DNA of 64,000 nt, from assembly GCA_023105745.1 (NCBI GenBank), contig JALGQZ010000011.1, positions 43,802,698-43,866,697 on the forward strand. Reading direction: 5' to 3'. Position numbers and translations under genes: made by a program. Positions 32,488 to 45,619 of this stretch are shown in pieces (position 1 is the stretch's first letter; the number at the start of each line of letters is the position of its first letter). The stretch comes from Austropuccinia psidii. Taxonomy: Eukaryota > Basidiomycota > Pucciniomycetes > Pucciniales > Sphaerophragmiaceae. The notes under the pieces were generated by a model. The model made no database searches. It worked only from the letters and a program-made list of their open reading frames with translations, and was not told where the DNA came from.

Positions 32488-33655
32488 TAGGGTGAATCTC
32501 AAAACAAGGTTTAATACACCTTGGAAAGATTCTGTGGAAAAAATCCCCAAAGAAAATTCTAGTAATATTAAGTATAAGTCTGCAGATACAGTCAGAAAGC
32601 TCCATATTTGCCAAAGCACCACCCATTTAGCCAATACATGTCCAAAAAGGGGGAAAATCAATGAAATTGACATTGAAAAAGAACCAGATGTTGAAAAAGA
32701 AGAAATAATTGAAGACAATTCAGATGATAAGTCATCCATATTTTCTGAATCTTCAAAAGATATAGAAAATATCAATGCAACTTTTGACATCATGGAATCT
32801 TATTCCCACTTGCCACAATTGAGCAATGGTCAAGTTGATTTATCAAAAATTCAGGATGAACAACTTATGAAGACAAAACCAAACAGAGGAAAAGGTTATA
32901 CAGCTGGTAACTCCTGTATAACAGAAGTGGTAATTGACAACAAGCCCACCAAACTTTTGCTTTACCCAGGAGCCTTCTGCTCTTGTGTTGGAAAATCTTT
33001 TCTTAAGACTTGTGTACCAAATTTTGAAGACCAATTGTTACCAATTGATGGTATAAAATTCAACAGTGCAAGTAACCCAATGAAAGAATTAGGAATCTTT
33101 GAGACCAATTTCATATTCCCACACATAAATGGGAATTTAAGAATCACAGTTCAATTTTTTGTTATGGAAAATTGCTCTAGTACCCATTTTATATTGGGAA
33201 ATGACTATTTAATCATGTATGGGATAGATTTGCATAATAACAAAGACAGATACTTTACTATTGGAGACAATAAGTGCCAAAAATTTGCCTTTTTACCATT
33301 TAAAAGACAAATTACAGTGAACAAAGTATCACCAGTCAACTTAAAGTTAGAGAAATTCAAGTCTGAACAGTTAAATGAGGCTGAAATAAGCCTTCATCTG
33401 ACTGATAAACAAGAAAATGAACTTTCTTCCCTTTTGTATTACCACAGAGGAGCATTTGCTACAGACAGAGAGCCTCTAGGAGCAATTATTGGTCATGAGG
33501 TTGACATCATTCTTAACATTGAAAGACCTTACCCACCACTCTTCAGAAGACCTGCCTATCCAGCAAGTCCAAAATCAAGAGAAGCTCTAGAAATTCATAT
33601 CAAAGAACTTCTGGACCTTGGTGTGATAGGAAAGGAGGCCACAATGAGGAAGTAG
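32488..33655 (+). pseudogene. Element C pol, zinc knuckle, protease and RT start
   Basis: The open frame contains a damaged CCHC knuckle (LHICQSTTHLANTC: C-x8-C with the first Cys replaced by His), the conserved GKGYTAGNSCITEVVIDN, the protease site as LLYPGAFCSCVGK (Tyr in place of the catalytic Asp), FILGNDYLIMYGIDLHNNKD, and the RT entry IERPYPPLFRRPAYPASPKS. It ends at TAG after a small frameshift at 33625-33655, where B reads [12 protein letters not shown]. Confidence 0.8.
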
Positions 33656-34932
33656 AAATAATTACACCAGTCATAGTGGCGTGGCATAATGGAAAATCCA
33701 GAATGGTTGGGGACTTTAGAGCTCTGAACACTTACACTGTTCCAGACAGATAGCCAATACCAAAAATCCAAATTGCCCTTACTCAAATATCTCAAGCAGT
33801 GTATATAACCACTATGGATGCCCTTAAAGGATTCCATCAAAATGTGGTGACACCAAGAGCAAGAAAATACTTGAGAATTATTGTTCATTGTGGAGTGTAT
33901 GAATACTTAAGGATGCCCTTTGGTATAAAATATGCACCTTCACACTTCCAAAGAATGATGAATGAAATCTTCCTGGAAGAACTCTCAGAGGGATGGTTAA
34001 TCATTTACATTGATGACATTATTATCTGTTCCAAGACTTGGGAGGAGAACATGTACAGATTATCAAGAGTTTTGACAAAAATTCAATCAGTAAACATGAA
34101 AATCTCCTTGAAGATATTTCATTTTGGATTTAAAGAACTTAAAGCACTAGGACATGTTGTATCTGGTTTGTCCCTTAGAATTGACAAAAACAAAGTTGCA
34201 GCAGTATTGTTAAAACCCATGCCTCAGAATAAGAAGGAAATTCAGTCATTCTTAGGTTTTGCAGGATATTACAGGAAACACATTAAAGATTCTGCATCCA
34301 TAGCAAGACCACTTTATAGGTTGTGTGACAAAGACACAGTATTTGAAATCACTGTTGACAGAGTCAAAGCTTTTGAGTCTCTAAGAGAAGCATTGACCAC
34401 TGCTCCACTCTTACTGATGCCAGACTTTAAATTGCCTTTCAAACTGTATGTTGATGCATCAGGGGATGGACTGGGTGCTGCACTTCACCAAGTTCAGATC
34501 ATAAATGATAAACCTGTAGAAGGACCCATATGTTTCATATCCAGGCAAATCAAACCAACTGAAGCCAGATATGGAGCAAGTCAGATGGAATGTCTATGCC
34601 TTGTCTGGGCCTTGGAGAAATTGAACTACTTCTTAGAGGGATGTGTTTTTGAAGTGACTACAGATTTTACAGCTGTCAAATCACTTTTGAACATGAAAAC
34701 ACCCAACAGACACATGCTCAGATGGCAAATAGCCATACAACAATACAGAGGCAATATGACTATTGTTCATAAGGATGGGAATATTCATAAGAATGCAGAT
34801 GAACTAAGCAGATGGCCATTACCAAGCAATATTGATAATCCTGCTTATGTGCCAGAAGAAGCTTCACCACAAATTCCAATAGAAGGAATAAGTGTTACAT
34901 ACTTGAACACCACCTTCTTGGAAGAAGTCTGA
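33656..34932 (+). pseudogene. Element C pol, reverse transcriptase and RNase H
   Basis: After TAG at 33751-33753 (a Tyr codon in B), 33799-34932 is open: [38 protein letters not shown] (Tyr replaces a conserved Asn), [11 protein letters not shown], the RNase H block [19 protein letters not shown] and [20 protein letters not shown]. It ends at TGA (34930-34932), an Arg codon in B. Confidence 0.85.
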
Positions 34933-35016
34933 AGTAGTTACACTCAAGATAAGAATTGTAGCATCTTATGCCAATTACTTAACAAAGACTGTAAAGACAA
35001 CTGTCTAATACATGCC

Positions 35017-36488
35017 TTGGATGAATTATGGAGAAAATCTTATGATGAAGGAAGATTTCACCTACTGGATGGTATAATTTACCACAGAACCAAGCACACA
35101 TGTGTCATGGCAGTTGTAGACAGGTCATTAATCAATCTTGTACTGAAATCATGCCATGATAGTCCCTTTTCAGGACATCTGTCTGAAGACAGAACAAGAG
35201 AGAAAGTAAAGACCTGCATATGGTGGCCAATGTGGCAGAAAGATGTTGCAGAGTATTGCAAAACCTGTGACAGATACCAAAAGGCAAAGAAATCCACTGG
35301 CAAAAGACTTGGAAATATGATAAAAATCCAAGAACCAAACAAACCTTGGGAAATTGTCCATATGGATTGGGTAACTGGCCTACCACCAGGAGGTGACAGG
35401 AGCTATAATGCTTGCCTAGTAATTGTGGACAGATTCAGTAAAGCTCCAATCTTTTTACCATGTCACAAAGATGATACAGCCATGGATAAAGCTCTTCTGA
35501 TATGGAATAGAGTAGTGTCATGGACTGGGATATTTACAAATATCATCAGTGATAGAGATCCCAAATTCACTCCAGCACTATGGACAAATCTTCACCAATT
35601 ATTTGGCACTAAACTGTCTTTCTCTACAGCCTACCACCCACAAACTGATGGCCTGGCTGAAAGGATGATCCAAACCTTAGAGGACATGGTGAGAATATTT
35701 TGTGCATATGGCCTTGAATTCAAAGATTGTGATGGATTTACCCATGATTGGTGTACTCTGTTTCCAGCACTGGAATTAGCATATAAAACATCAATCCATG
35801 CCAGTACCAATCAGACTCCTGCTATTCTAGAAAAAGGATGGAACCCCAAGTTACCCCAAGATTCCTTGAGGAAAGACTTAATTGAAATACATCCCACAGC
35901 TGCTAGCTTCAAAGGAATTCTAGACAAAGCTAGAAAGCATGCAGTAAGGTGCATGGAGGACTCTTTTGCATATGCTAAAGACAAATGGGATAAATCACAT
36001 GCAACTCCAGATTTCAAAGTAGGGGACCTAGTTCTTGTATCCACCACTAACTTCAATAACATCAAAGGATGTAAAAAGTTGAAAGACTCCTTTGCAGGAC
36101 CTTTTGTGATTAAGGCCCTCCATGGAGAAAATGCTGTTGAAATAGAGTTATCTGAAGAACTTAGCAATAAGCACCCTACATTTCCAGTAAGCTTGATAAA
36201 GCCATATAAATCTAGTGATGCTGAGAAATTTCCCTTGAGGAATAAGATTCCCCAAGTTATACCTCCTATTGAGACATCTGGTACTAAGAAAATTACCAAA
36301 GTTCTTAAAGAAAGGAAATTAAGAACCAAGAAAGTAAGGGAATACCTTGTTAGATACAGTGACCCAACTTGTGAAGATGAATGGTTAGAAGAAAAATATA
36401 TACCAGAAGCTACCAAACTCCTCAGGAGATCCAGACACACTAGAAACACCAATATTACAAAGCAATATTCTTTTTTAGGGGGAGGGAA
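35017..36488 (+). pseudogene. Element C pol, integrase and chromo-like end
   Basis: Open from 35017: the HHCC zinc region ([31 protein letters not shown], where Tyr replaces the last Cys), catalytic [32 protein letters not shown] and [20 protein letters not shown] (D,D,E all present), and a chromo-like tail (REYLVRYSDPTCEDEWLEEK). The frame has no stop before the LTR and runs 67 bases into it (to 36555) because the end of pol is altered. Confidence 0.85.
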
Positions 36489-38316
36489 TGGGAGCCTTAG
36501 AGGTAATTTCATATACCCAAAAGACCACAAATACAAAAATAACTTATTAATATAAATAAAATAAATTTATTTATATTATTAAAATAAAAACGAAAATATA
36601 AATATAAGAGTATATTAAAAATAAAAAAAATTAATTACAATTTAAAAATAAAAATACATTAAATTTTGTAAGTATAAAATTACGTTTATACTTGAAAAAA
36701 TTAAGTAAAAATGAAATTTTAACAAAATTGTGAAAAAATAAATAAATTTGGAAAAAAGTTAAATAGAAATTATTATAACTTTTTATCCAATAAATAAATA
36801 CATAAAAATTATTTCACCATTGGATTCCTCATACAAAATCAGGTGGGGTCACCTCTGAGTGAAATTCTTGTAACTCAACTCTAAATAAGCTTAAATTAAG
36901 TTTTTAGTATTTTCAATACAAAAGTTCAAAATACTCAAAACCTTAATTTAATTCACACCACATGTGGTGTTAACCATCAATTTTTGTGTTAAAATTGAGG
37001 TGTTGTGTTTAGTTTAGAAGTTATGAGGAATTGAAGTATTTAAAATTGAATTCAATTGAAATGTCAAAATGTGCGCGTGTATTACATAAGTGAACTTTGA
37101 TTTACATAGGAGGTGTCAATTATTACTGTATTGTACTGTACAATTGAATTGAATTACATATGTAAATTATAAGTATAATACATGATGAGGAATTAAAGGA
37201 AAAATAAATTGGAAAGATTAAATTTGGGGGGGAAAAGGAACTCCAGCTCTAAGGGGGAGCTAGACCCCCAAAATCCTTGCTGACAGGCGTGGGATGTCAA
37301 AATTCACGCAAAAGTTCATCACTTTTGGCCTGGAATTGAGTGACAGGGTCTGTGGACTCAATTGATGATGAGGTTTTGATACCAACTGGGGTAGTCTTAG
37401 CTGTTGCCAAGAGGGTAAAAATACCCTTAAGATAAAAAAACCATAGTAAAAACAGTTTTAACTGGTTTCTACGCCTCTTACACACATTCTGACGTGTTTT
37501 GAAGGCTCTAGGCCTGGTATTGCTATGGTAATGGCTGATTTAAGTGTCTAAAATGGCTAAAAATGGCTTAAACCAGCCCTTTTTGGTCTAAACCAGGGTT
37601 CAATGATGCCATAATTGGCTTTTCTGTTGTCAGACTGTTTTTCACGACTGACAAGAGTAAATTTTACTTTTTGAGTAAGAGAATTGATGGCTATAAAAGA
37701 ATGTCTTCTTTGCCCCACTTTTCTCTTCATGTTAGAATCTTTTCCTTTTATTAATTAGCTTAAACACTGTTAAACCAATCAATAAAAGATTCCAACCACC
37801 TTTATTAAATCATCTTAAACCTTTTAACCACGTGAAAAAATCATTATAATCATTGTTTGTAACTTTTATAATCATTTTTACCCCTGAACCACCCCAAAAG
37901 TGAATTAAAGCATCTTTCATCACTGTAAACTTTGTCACTTTGTTTCCAAATTCACTCTGGTCACTTTTGGGCGTGTTATCTCTTTAATATTCTTTTTAAA
38001 GACTTTGTTCTTTAATTGATTGCTTGCAGTTCTTTGCTCAATTAATTCCAATTGAAATTGCTTTTGAACAAATTTCTTTTGTAGCCTTAAAATATCTCTT
38101 GTAGAGTATTTTTTGGATAAATTTTTATTGTTGGTAAAAAAATAAATTTTTATAATATTATTGTTTTATACTAATAAAGTTATAAAAAATAAAATTGGCG
38201 TGTTTTCTGTTAAAAATAATATTTCATACTATTTTTAATTGATTTTTACCTTATACAAATTTTGAGGACAGGAAAAGTACTTGATTTTAATCAAAGTTTC
38301 ATATCCACACCTTACA
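36489..38316 (+). repeat. 3' LTR of element C
   Basis: TGGGAGCCTTAGAGG to CACACCTTACA, 1828 bp, long subtype, without the 230-bp duplication. Contains ACACCACATGTGGTGT (36955-36970) and TATAAAA (37692-37698). The small minus-strand frame at 37297-37485 is antisense and not supported. Confidence 0.93.
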
Positions 38317-41300
38317 TTATTAGAGGTGGATAAGGATTTTCCACATTAAGAATAAGGTCTACCTCATATCTAATAATTTATCCTAGTGGTTCTTTGTCAT
38401 TTGTAAAGGCATTTTCATATTTAAATAAGAGCTCAATCAATCTTCCTTCCAATTTTTCTGTCAATTAATGTTTGAATTCTGCCTCTGTGAGTTGTTAACT
38501 TATAAATGAATGCTTTTCTGGGTTTGGATCTTCATTCTTTATTAAAGTAATTTGCTTTTTATTGTTTAAGAAACCAAACTCCTATCTTTGATTGTCTCCT
38601 ATGATAAAATATCTGCATTTCTGGTTAGAGATATCTATTACATAGATTGAAAAGTGATAATTTCCAAGTATAAAGTGGTTACTAGTACATTATTCAATTA
38701 CTACAGGCTCAACTTTCACTCTTATACATTGTGAAGGGTGAGTAAATATTAATGTCAAGTGAATTATTACAAGGGGCTTCATGCTTCCACTTGCACTACT
38801 AAATTTAACCACTTGCATTGTTATAAGTTTTTTTCCCAATCTGATATAATTGTTTTTCAAATAACTTTTGCCAACACATGTGCAGTATGCTCCTGTTTCC
38901 AGGTTTACTTTTGGCTCTTGTTTTTCAACCAGGAAAATACTTATACTTGACTTTAAAGCTGTATATCCCATTCCTTTGGAAGCCTTGGTTCTATGCGGTT
39001 TGGAATCTTGTATGATTTTTCAGGATTGTATCAGATTTTCCACCCTGTGGAAAGTTTGAGTTTATATCCAGTGCTCCATATACCAAATCAGTATCATTAA
39101 TTTGTGTATTCATTATATTAGTTTCATAGCTTTCAGGAGTTTCTGACTCTTCAGTGTCTTTTTCAGAATCATATTTATCTTATTTATTATTTTTGTCTTC
39201 TGCTTCCATCATTTTATTGATTTTTGCGTTTTTTGAGGAAATTATTGGATAAGTGTCCAACACCACCAAATTTATTGAATTTTCTTTGCTCATTGGTTCT
39301 GGATATATTGCACTTGAAAGGTCCTCTTGATTTATATTTCTTAAAAAATGGTTTATTTGGACTTTGACTATCCAATTTTTTCCATTTTCTTCCAATCTTG
39401 GTTGTTGTAACTATATACTTTTGTAAATCAATATACTCTTCAATGGAACATGGCTCTATGCATCTGCTCCTTGGTGCATGTTCCAGGTCTCCACATTTTT
39501 TGAGTGTTTTCATATGCACCATTTTTTATGACATTTCTGGGTACAGTGCATTTAATCCTTAAACTTGTTTGAAGAAAGAACTACAGATTTTATCCTTATC
39601 TGGGTAAAATGAAGAATTCTTAAATGCTTTTTCTATTTTGTACCTCCAGGCATCATTTTCCCACTTGGTGATGATTTCATTTTCCCACCAGGACCACCTG
39701 TTTTTGCCATTTTTTGTCTTATTCCATAATACCATCTTTTTGACATATTTCAAATAATGAATGTAATCTGCAAGTGATTAATTAATCTGGTATGTCATAA
39801 TCATCTTGTAGCATGTCAATTGTATTAATAGATGACATATGGAACTATTAACCTTCACCTGTGAATGTTGACCATTCTGTTAATTGAGGTTCTACCTTCA
39901 TTAAGACTTATTTATTGTCTTGATGGCTCAAGTCTGATATGAATGGATTTGTTATTTCCTCTTTTGGTTTAACAGGCCATCTTATGTGACAAGATTGGGC
40001 TGATAACTTTGGCATATTTAAGTTATCCTCATTCGTTTTATCCATTTTCAGTAATAAGTCTTATTTCACTTTGAATGTCATCTTTCAGATACATTCTTGC
40101 TTCATCACTTTTATCTACATGGTCTAGAAGTAATTTTTGATGTGATGAAGTCTTTTATTCAAATCTTTCAACAGAAAGGCTTAATTTCTTCACTTTTTCT
40201 GTAAGATTATCAATAATCACATAATAAATGATTATCAAAGTGTTTTCTTTTATATATCCTATTTATTTATACAATTCTTGTTGTCCTTGTATCAATTTCT
40301 GAGTATTACCAATTAAGACTTTTGGTTTATTATTTTAAGCCATAAATTTAATGCTGTAAATTTCTTTTTTATTTTTTACAACAATTTGTGTTGAATATAA
40401 GAAACTATTATTTATTTCATGTAAAGATAATAAGCTACTTTTAATGTCTTTCAGAGGTAAAATACTCTTTTTAATTCCTGTTCAAGTATTTGCAGTATCA
40501 GGAGGCAAAGTCATTCCTTTGGTGAATGGGATTGTCTCCTTATTTGTTCCTCTTTGTTGTTGAATTCCATCAAGGTTATGGCCATGTTAAAAACATTGTC
40601 TATGGCATCTTTTTGAATTTTTTGAATCCTGTAACCTGGGGAATATGGTTTCTTCCAATTCTTTTTCTTGTTCTTCTTCTTTAGGTTTAACAGGACTTCT
40701 TATGTGAGATGATGGGGCTGATATCTTTGGGATATTTCAGTTAGCCTCATTTATTTTATCCATTTTTTCAGTAATAAGTCTTATTTAACTTTGAATGTCA
40801 TCCTTAATATACATTATTGCTCCATCACTCTTTTCTACATGGTTTAGAAGTAATTCTTGATGTGATGAAGTCTTTTCTTCAAATTTTTCAACAAAATTAC
40901 TTAACTTGTTTAATTTTTCTGTTAAATTGTCAATGCCCACATCATCAATGATTGTTAAAGTTTTTTCTTCAATATATGTTATGTATTTATACAATTCTTG
41001 TTGTTCTTGTATTTGCTTTTGAGTATTGTCAATTATAATTTTTGGTTTGTTATTTTCAGCCATAAATTCAATTTTTTCAATTTGGTTTTTGTTTTGTACA
41101 ACAATTTTTGTTGGAGATGAACAGATGTTATTTATTCCTAGTAAAGATAATAGACTATTTTAAATGTCTTTAAGAGGTAAGATATTATTTTTAATTTCAG
41201 TCGAAGTTTTTAAAACATCAGGAGAAAACATTATCTCTTTGGTAACTGAGGTTGTCTCATTTTTTGTTCCTCTTTGTCCTTGAATTCCATCCAGGTTCTG

Positions 41301-42620
41301 GCTATTTTTAAGACATTGTCCATTGCATCTTTTTGAATTTTTGGGATCCTGTAGCTTGGGGAATATGGTTTCCTCCAATTCTTTTTCTTGTTCTTATTCC
41401 CTTCTTGGGGAGGTTAGCTGGCTTGAGGCTTGCTGGTAGAAGCTACTGGGGCTTCTTCCTTGCTTACCTCTTTATTTTTGGCATGGTATTCCCTTATCTT
41501 TTTGTTCTGAGATTTGAATGATAGTGGATTCCGTCCATTGCAGTATATCACTATTTACTCCTCTTTGAGGAACTTTTTCAGGATCTTCCAGCAGTTAATC
41601 ACTCCTTGGTGAATCTTTGGCATCATTTACCAATCCTTTTCCATGTACACAGTGTAGTAATGCTCTTACTGGCCCATGTATATGTCTATTTGAGCCCTCT
41701 GAATGTGTTTAGTACCTTTTGGAGTTTCTCATACTTAGCTCTAACTATTGCTCAGGTATTATGGGAATTTCTGGGAGTTCCATTTGGGATATGTCACTTC
41801 CTTGAGTAAATTCTGTTCCACTGGGGAATTTTCCCTTTCGTTTCCCTTTCAAGTTATCAATTCTGCTTCTGAGTCCATCTCCATCTGATTGGATGGAGTA
41901 TTAGGAAGCTCTTCCAGTAGTGATAATTAAGAAAAAAGAATTGAAGAATTTCCAGGACACTAAAAATCTTTTTATGGCAATTTTAAGAGAGGTACTTAAC
42001 TCTATAGTCCTGAACAGTGTGTCCTGGAAAGACTAGTTTCTTGGCCTTTTTTTATTATTGACAACAGGTGTTCGAGACCATTCACAAGTTTCTTCCACCA
42101 ATATCTCAACACTAGTCTGATTTTCTTCTGTTGGGTTGTCTTCAAACTCCAAAAATACAAGTAAATATAAGTCTTTGTATAAGAAATGTTTTTTTTTGAG
42201 AAGATATGGAAATTTCTATGTAAAAGTTGCTTTTACATCTTAATAAAAAAGAGAAATCAATGAAAAATGAATAAAAAGGAATTAAAATGATTTTTTATTG
42301 TGTTTTTTTATTTTTTATTGTTTTTGTATTTTTAGTTTTAAACAATAAAATGAAAATAAAGATGATTATTTGCAAATTAAATTTGAATATAAATTTATAT
42401 TTAACTTATAAATATCTTTTTTAAACACTACAGTCACTCAAACAAAAATCCATTCTAAGGATATGAAAGACCACATGTAAGACAGTACAATTGCTTTCCC
42501 AATGCCCCAATACCTTTCAAAATCAATAAATATAAAACTATTAAATAATTTTATTGGATAAACCCAAGACAAATATTTTGAAAAGATCTTTTAAGTAAAT
42601 ATCATGACCAGGCCCCCAAA
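38317..42620 (-). pseudogene. Element F: protease, gag and ORF0 region
   Basis: Minus strand, from low to high coordinates: pre-RT (LILNVENPYPPL, about 38320-38370), protease at 38971-38690 (NLETGAYCTCVGKSYL, Glu for the catalytic Asp), a zinc knuckle that has lost its Cys residues (KFNKFGGVGHLSNN), Gag core at 39753-39214 (NRWSWWENEIITKWENDAWR; CGDLEHAPRSRCIEPCS), a duplicated coiled-coil/ORF0 block (39960-41400), and ORF0 exons up to about 42170 (PTEENQTSVEILVEETCEW). Many stops interrupt all frames. A PBS-like TTTGGGGGCCTGGTCATG is at 42603-42620. Confidence 0.75.
39960..41400 (-). repeat. Tandem duplication (about 718-bp unit) in element F gag/ORF0
   Basis: Plus-strand landmarks recur at a spacing of about 718 bp: GGTTTAACAGG (39966 and 40684), TTCAGTAATAAGTCTTATTT (about 40049 and 40774), ATGTGATGAAGTCTTTT (about 40139 and 40859), and GGGGAATATGGTTTC near both ends. 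Copies differ at roughly one base in eight by eye. Each unit holds the ORF0 end (VFNMAITLMEF; VLKIARTWMEF) and the first part of gag. Confidence 0.85.
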
Positions 42621-44529
42621 TTTAAGGTTCCAATATGAAACAATAAGTAAAACTACTAATATTTCACTTATTGTACTTGGAATGTCCTTATTGAATTTAA
42701 AGAATAAGATCAAAATAATGAATATAATTATGGCATAAAATATTCAAATTATTAAATAAATATAATAATATAAATTATATATCAAAAAGATACATATATT
42801 AATATATAATGATTAATATATTTATGACACTTTATGATTGTTAAAAACAAATAATAAAGGCATAACAAATTTAATAAGAAAGCTATGAATTAATATAAAT
42901 ACTATTTATGTTAATTTAAGAATTAGGAAAATAATAATAAAGAGGAAACAACCTACTTTTAATCACTTAATGTAATAATTCTGAGTACTTTTATTCCAAA
43001 AAATATATATAAAACTTATTTAAATTGTATTTACCAGAAAAACAAACAGAAATTACAAATATTCTTGTTATTAGGAAGAATTAGTGAGTTTTTGAGAAAT
43101 TCAACAAAACAAATTCAAAAATTGGTTTAATCACATCAAAATCAAGCATTATAATAAAGATGAGCTTTATTATTTGAATATATAATAGCTTTATGTAAAA
43201 AGAAGAAATCTTTTATGTTTGGTTGTGATAAGTTGATGTTTTTATTACATCTGAGGGAGAAATAGATTAAAAAGAGCTCTATTTATAGTAAGATCCTCCC
43301 TGATAAAGTCCAAAAGGCATCTAGTAGACAGGTAATGATGTTTTCCACTGGAATTGGTCAGTAATTTAGGGCTTAGTGATGATTCAATCATAATTAAACC
43401 ATCTTATCTCATTATTACACCATTGTTTGGGGTTATCACTATAACTCTAAGCTTGATGGCATCATAGGCTTGGAAGAAGCCTGAGCTTTGTGTATTTTAT
43501 TAGCATTAATCATAAAATAATATCATTTACCAGTTTTATCACTTATATGACCGTTAAACTTAAAATAAGATTACAGTGAGTGATCATAAATGATCAATTT
43601 TCAGCTTGAACTTTGATCATCAAAACATTTGAGATTATACATGCTACAGCAGTTAATAAAGTGAATTCTGATAGCTTGGATTATCATGATTAAACTTCCA
43701 AGAGAATTTCATTACATCATCAAAACTCTATTTTTGATTATTTTTCTGGCAACACATCTTTTCTGTCAAAATTTATTATTTTGAACTTCAAACCATGATT
43801 TCAGGGGTTTTTCCCTTAAATAGAAAGATAATAGATACATAATTCTTCACATATGAGCTGGTAGAGCTTGAATAACCAATTTGGTTCAATTTTGGACCAT
43901 TTTGACAATAATGTGGTCAACAGCTATAGCAATTTTATTCAATCAACCCATACAAGTTATAACCTTGTTTATATATTGTCAAATAAATTTCATATCCTCA
44001 ATTTTACAGTAATCATGTGTAAAATTTATTTGTTTTTCTCAACTCTCTATCATGTATATTCCAAGACATATAAGCTAAAAACCATGAATATATGTGCTGA
44101 CCATTAAAGTGCATATATTCAGGTTATTTACTTAAGTATTTAATTTACATATATGACATAAAAAAGCTTTATGTGTATTGCTTAATGGGGAATCCACTGG
44201 TGAAATTTGTTTCACATGCTGTTCCATTGGGTTCTGAGATAAAAAATGATATATTTGTTTTTATGGCATTTTTGCTTATTACACAGTAAGTATTATCTTT
44301 ACAAATATGACATACAAATGTTATATGTGTATTTTACCCTGAGGAAGCTAATGGAATAATTTATTTTACATGTTTATGAATTAGATTCTGCGGTAATCAA
44401 TAGCTTATGCCTATTCATGGAATCTTTAACTATTTTAAGATAATATTTTGAATTCTTATTATTAGAATAATTATTATAAGATTATTTTGTGACCTTTTTG
44501 GATATTCAGTCATATTTAAAATTCTCACA
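42621..44529 (-). repeat. 5' LTR of element F
   Basis: Plus-strand ends TTTAAGGTTCCAATATG (TG mutated to TT) and AATTCTCACA. It aligns with 25152-27143 along its length but is clearly diverged, so the insertion is old. The conserved CTCTATTTATAGTAAGATCC is at about 43274-43293. Confidence 0.85.
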
Positions 44530-45619
44530 AGATGGAAGATTGCTATGCAGGAGTATAAAGGCAAAATGACCATAGTACATGAATCTGGAAATATTCACAA
44601 GAATGCTGATGGCTTGAGTAGATGAGAAGTACCCAATACACCTTATAATCCTTCTTATGTTCCTGCAAATGCAGAACCTCAAATTGCACTTGAAATAATT
44701 AACATCACAGAGGTAGGAACAGAATTCTTTGAAGAAGTCAGAGAAAGCTATAAGCAAGATAAGAATTGTCGTATTCTTACTTCTCTACTTGAACAACATT
44801 GCAAAGAGAAAGCTTTAGCCAAATCTTTGGATGTTATATCGGAAAAATCATATTACAATGGAAGATTTTATTTATTTTATGGTATCTTATATCATAGGTC
44901 TAAACACACATGTGTAATGGTCTTATTCAGTAGAATGTTAATTAACACAATATTACTAGAATGCGTTGACAAGATTCATTCTGGAAATATGTCTAAATGA
45001 AGAAAGGAAAATGGAAAGAATTAAAACATTTTCTTAGTGGCCATCTTGGAGGAAAGATGTCTTTGAGTACTGTCACAGTTGGGACAAGTGTCAAGAGGCC
45101 AATAACGCTACTGGTACCACATTTGGTTTCATGATTCATATCCAAGAACCAAGTACCCCATTAGAAGTGGTTCATATGTATTGGGTAACTGCCTTACCAC
45201 CTTTTGGTGACAAAGGCTACAATGAATGCCTTGTTATTGTACAAAGGTACAGCAAGACCCCAATTGGTTCACCATGTCATAAAGATGACGCAGCTATGGA
45301 TACAGGTCTTTTAATTTGGAACAGCGTAATATCTCATATTGTTCTTTTTAAAAATATTGTTAGTGATAGAGATGCAAAATTTAAATCAGCCTTATGTAAG
45401 AATTTACATAAGCTTTTGGGTATAAAACTATCATTGTCAACAGCCTACCATCCACAAACATATGGATAGGCAGAAAGAATGATTCAGACCCTTGAGGACA
45501 TTTTCAGAAAATTTTGTTCTTATGGCCTTGAGCTTAAAGATTCTTATGGTTTTACATATGATTGGTGTACAATTATACCAGCATTGGAATTAGCCTACAA
45601 GAATTCTATAAATGCTTCA
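44530..45619 (+). pseudogene. Element D: RNase H end and integrase
   Basis: Continues D directly after [27 protein letters not shown] followed by [23 protein letters not shown], a decayed zinc region (LLECVDKIHSGNMSK), then 45131-45469 and 45479 onward. Catalytic residues are lost: HMYWVTALPP (Asp to Tyr), VQRYSKTP for VDRYSKTP, and TYG*AERM for TDGLAERM. It ends with LAYKNSINAS at the family-H LTR insertion. Confidence 0.8.

Larger units (their letters stand above)
28002..38316 (+). mobile_element. Element C: nearly full-length Ty3/Gypsy retrotransposon inserted in F (10.3 kb)
   Basis: LTRs are 28002-30068 and 36489-38316; an exact target duplication TTATT flanks the element (27997-28001, 38317-38321). 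It is oriented opposite to its host F. Gag-pol is complete in content but carries a one-base insertion near 32480, a frameshift near 33625, stops at 33751 (TAG) and 34930 (TGA), a lost protease Asp and a lost integrase zinc Cys. The 3' LTR begins TGGGAGCC instead of TGTGAGCC. Confidence 0.95.
25152..44529 (-). mobile_element. Element F: minus-strand Gypsy deletion derivative inserted in D, with element C inside it
   Basis: LTRs at 25152-27143 (3') and 42621-44529 (5') read on the minus strand. An exact target duplication AGATG flanks the whole unit (25147-25151, 44530-44534), and D rejoins across it (HMLRW followed by [19 protein letters not shown]). The two LTRs are clearly diverged, so F is old. 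Without C, the interior is about 5.2 kb and lacks most of RT, RNase H and integrase. Confidence 0.93.

Noticed and set aside
35811..36536. 241-codon minus-strand frame opposite element C integrase
   Set aside because: Mirror of the integrase/chromo-like frame, produced by its codon composition.
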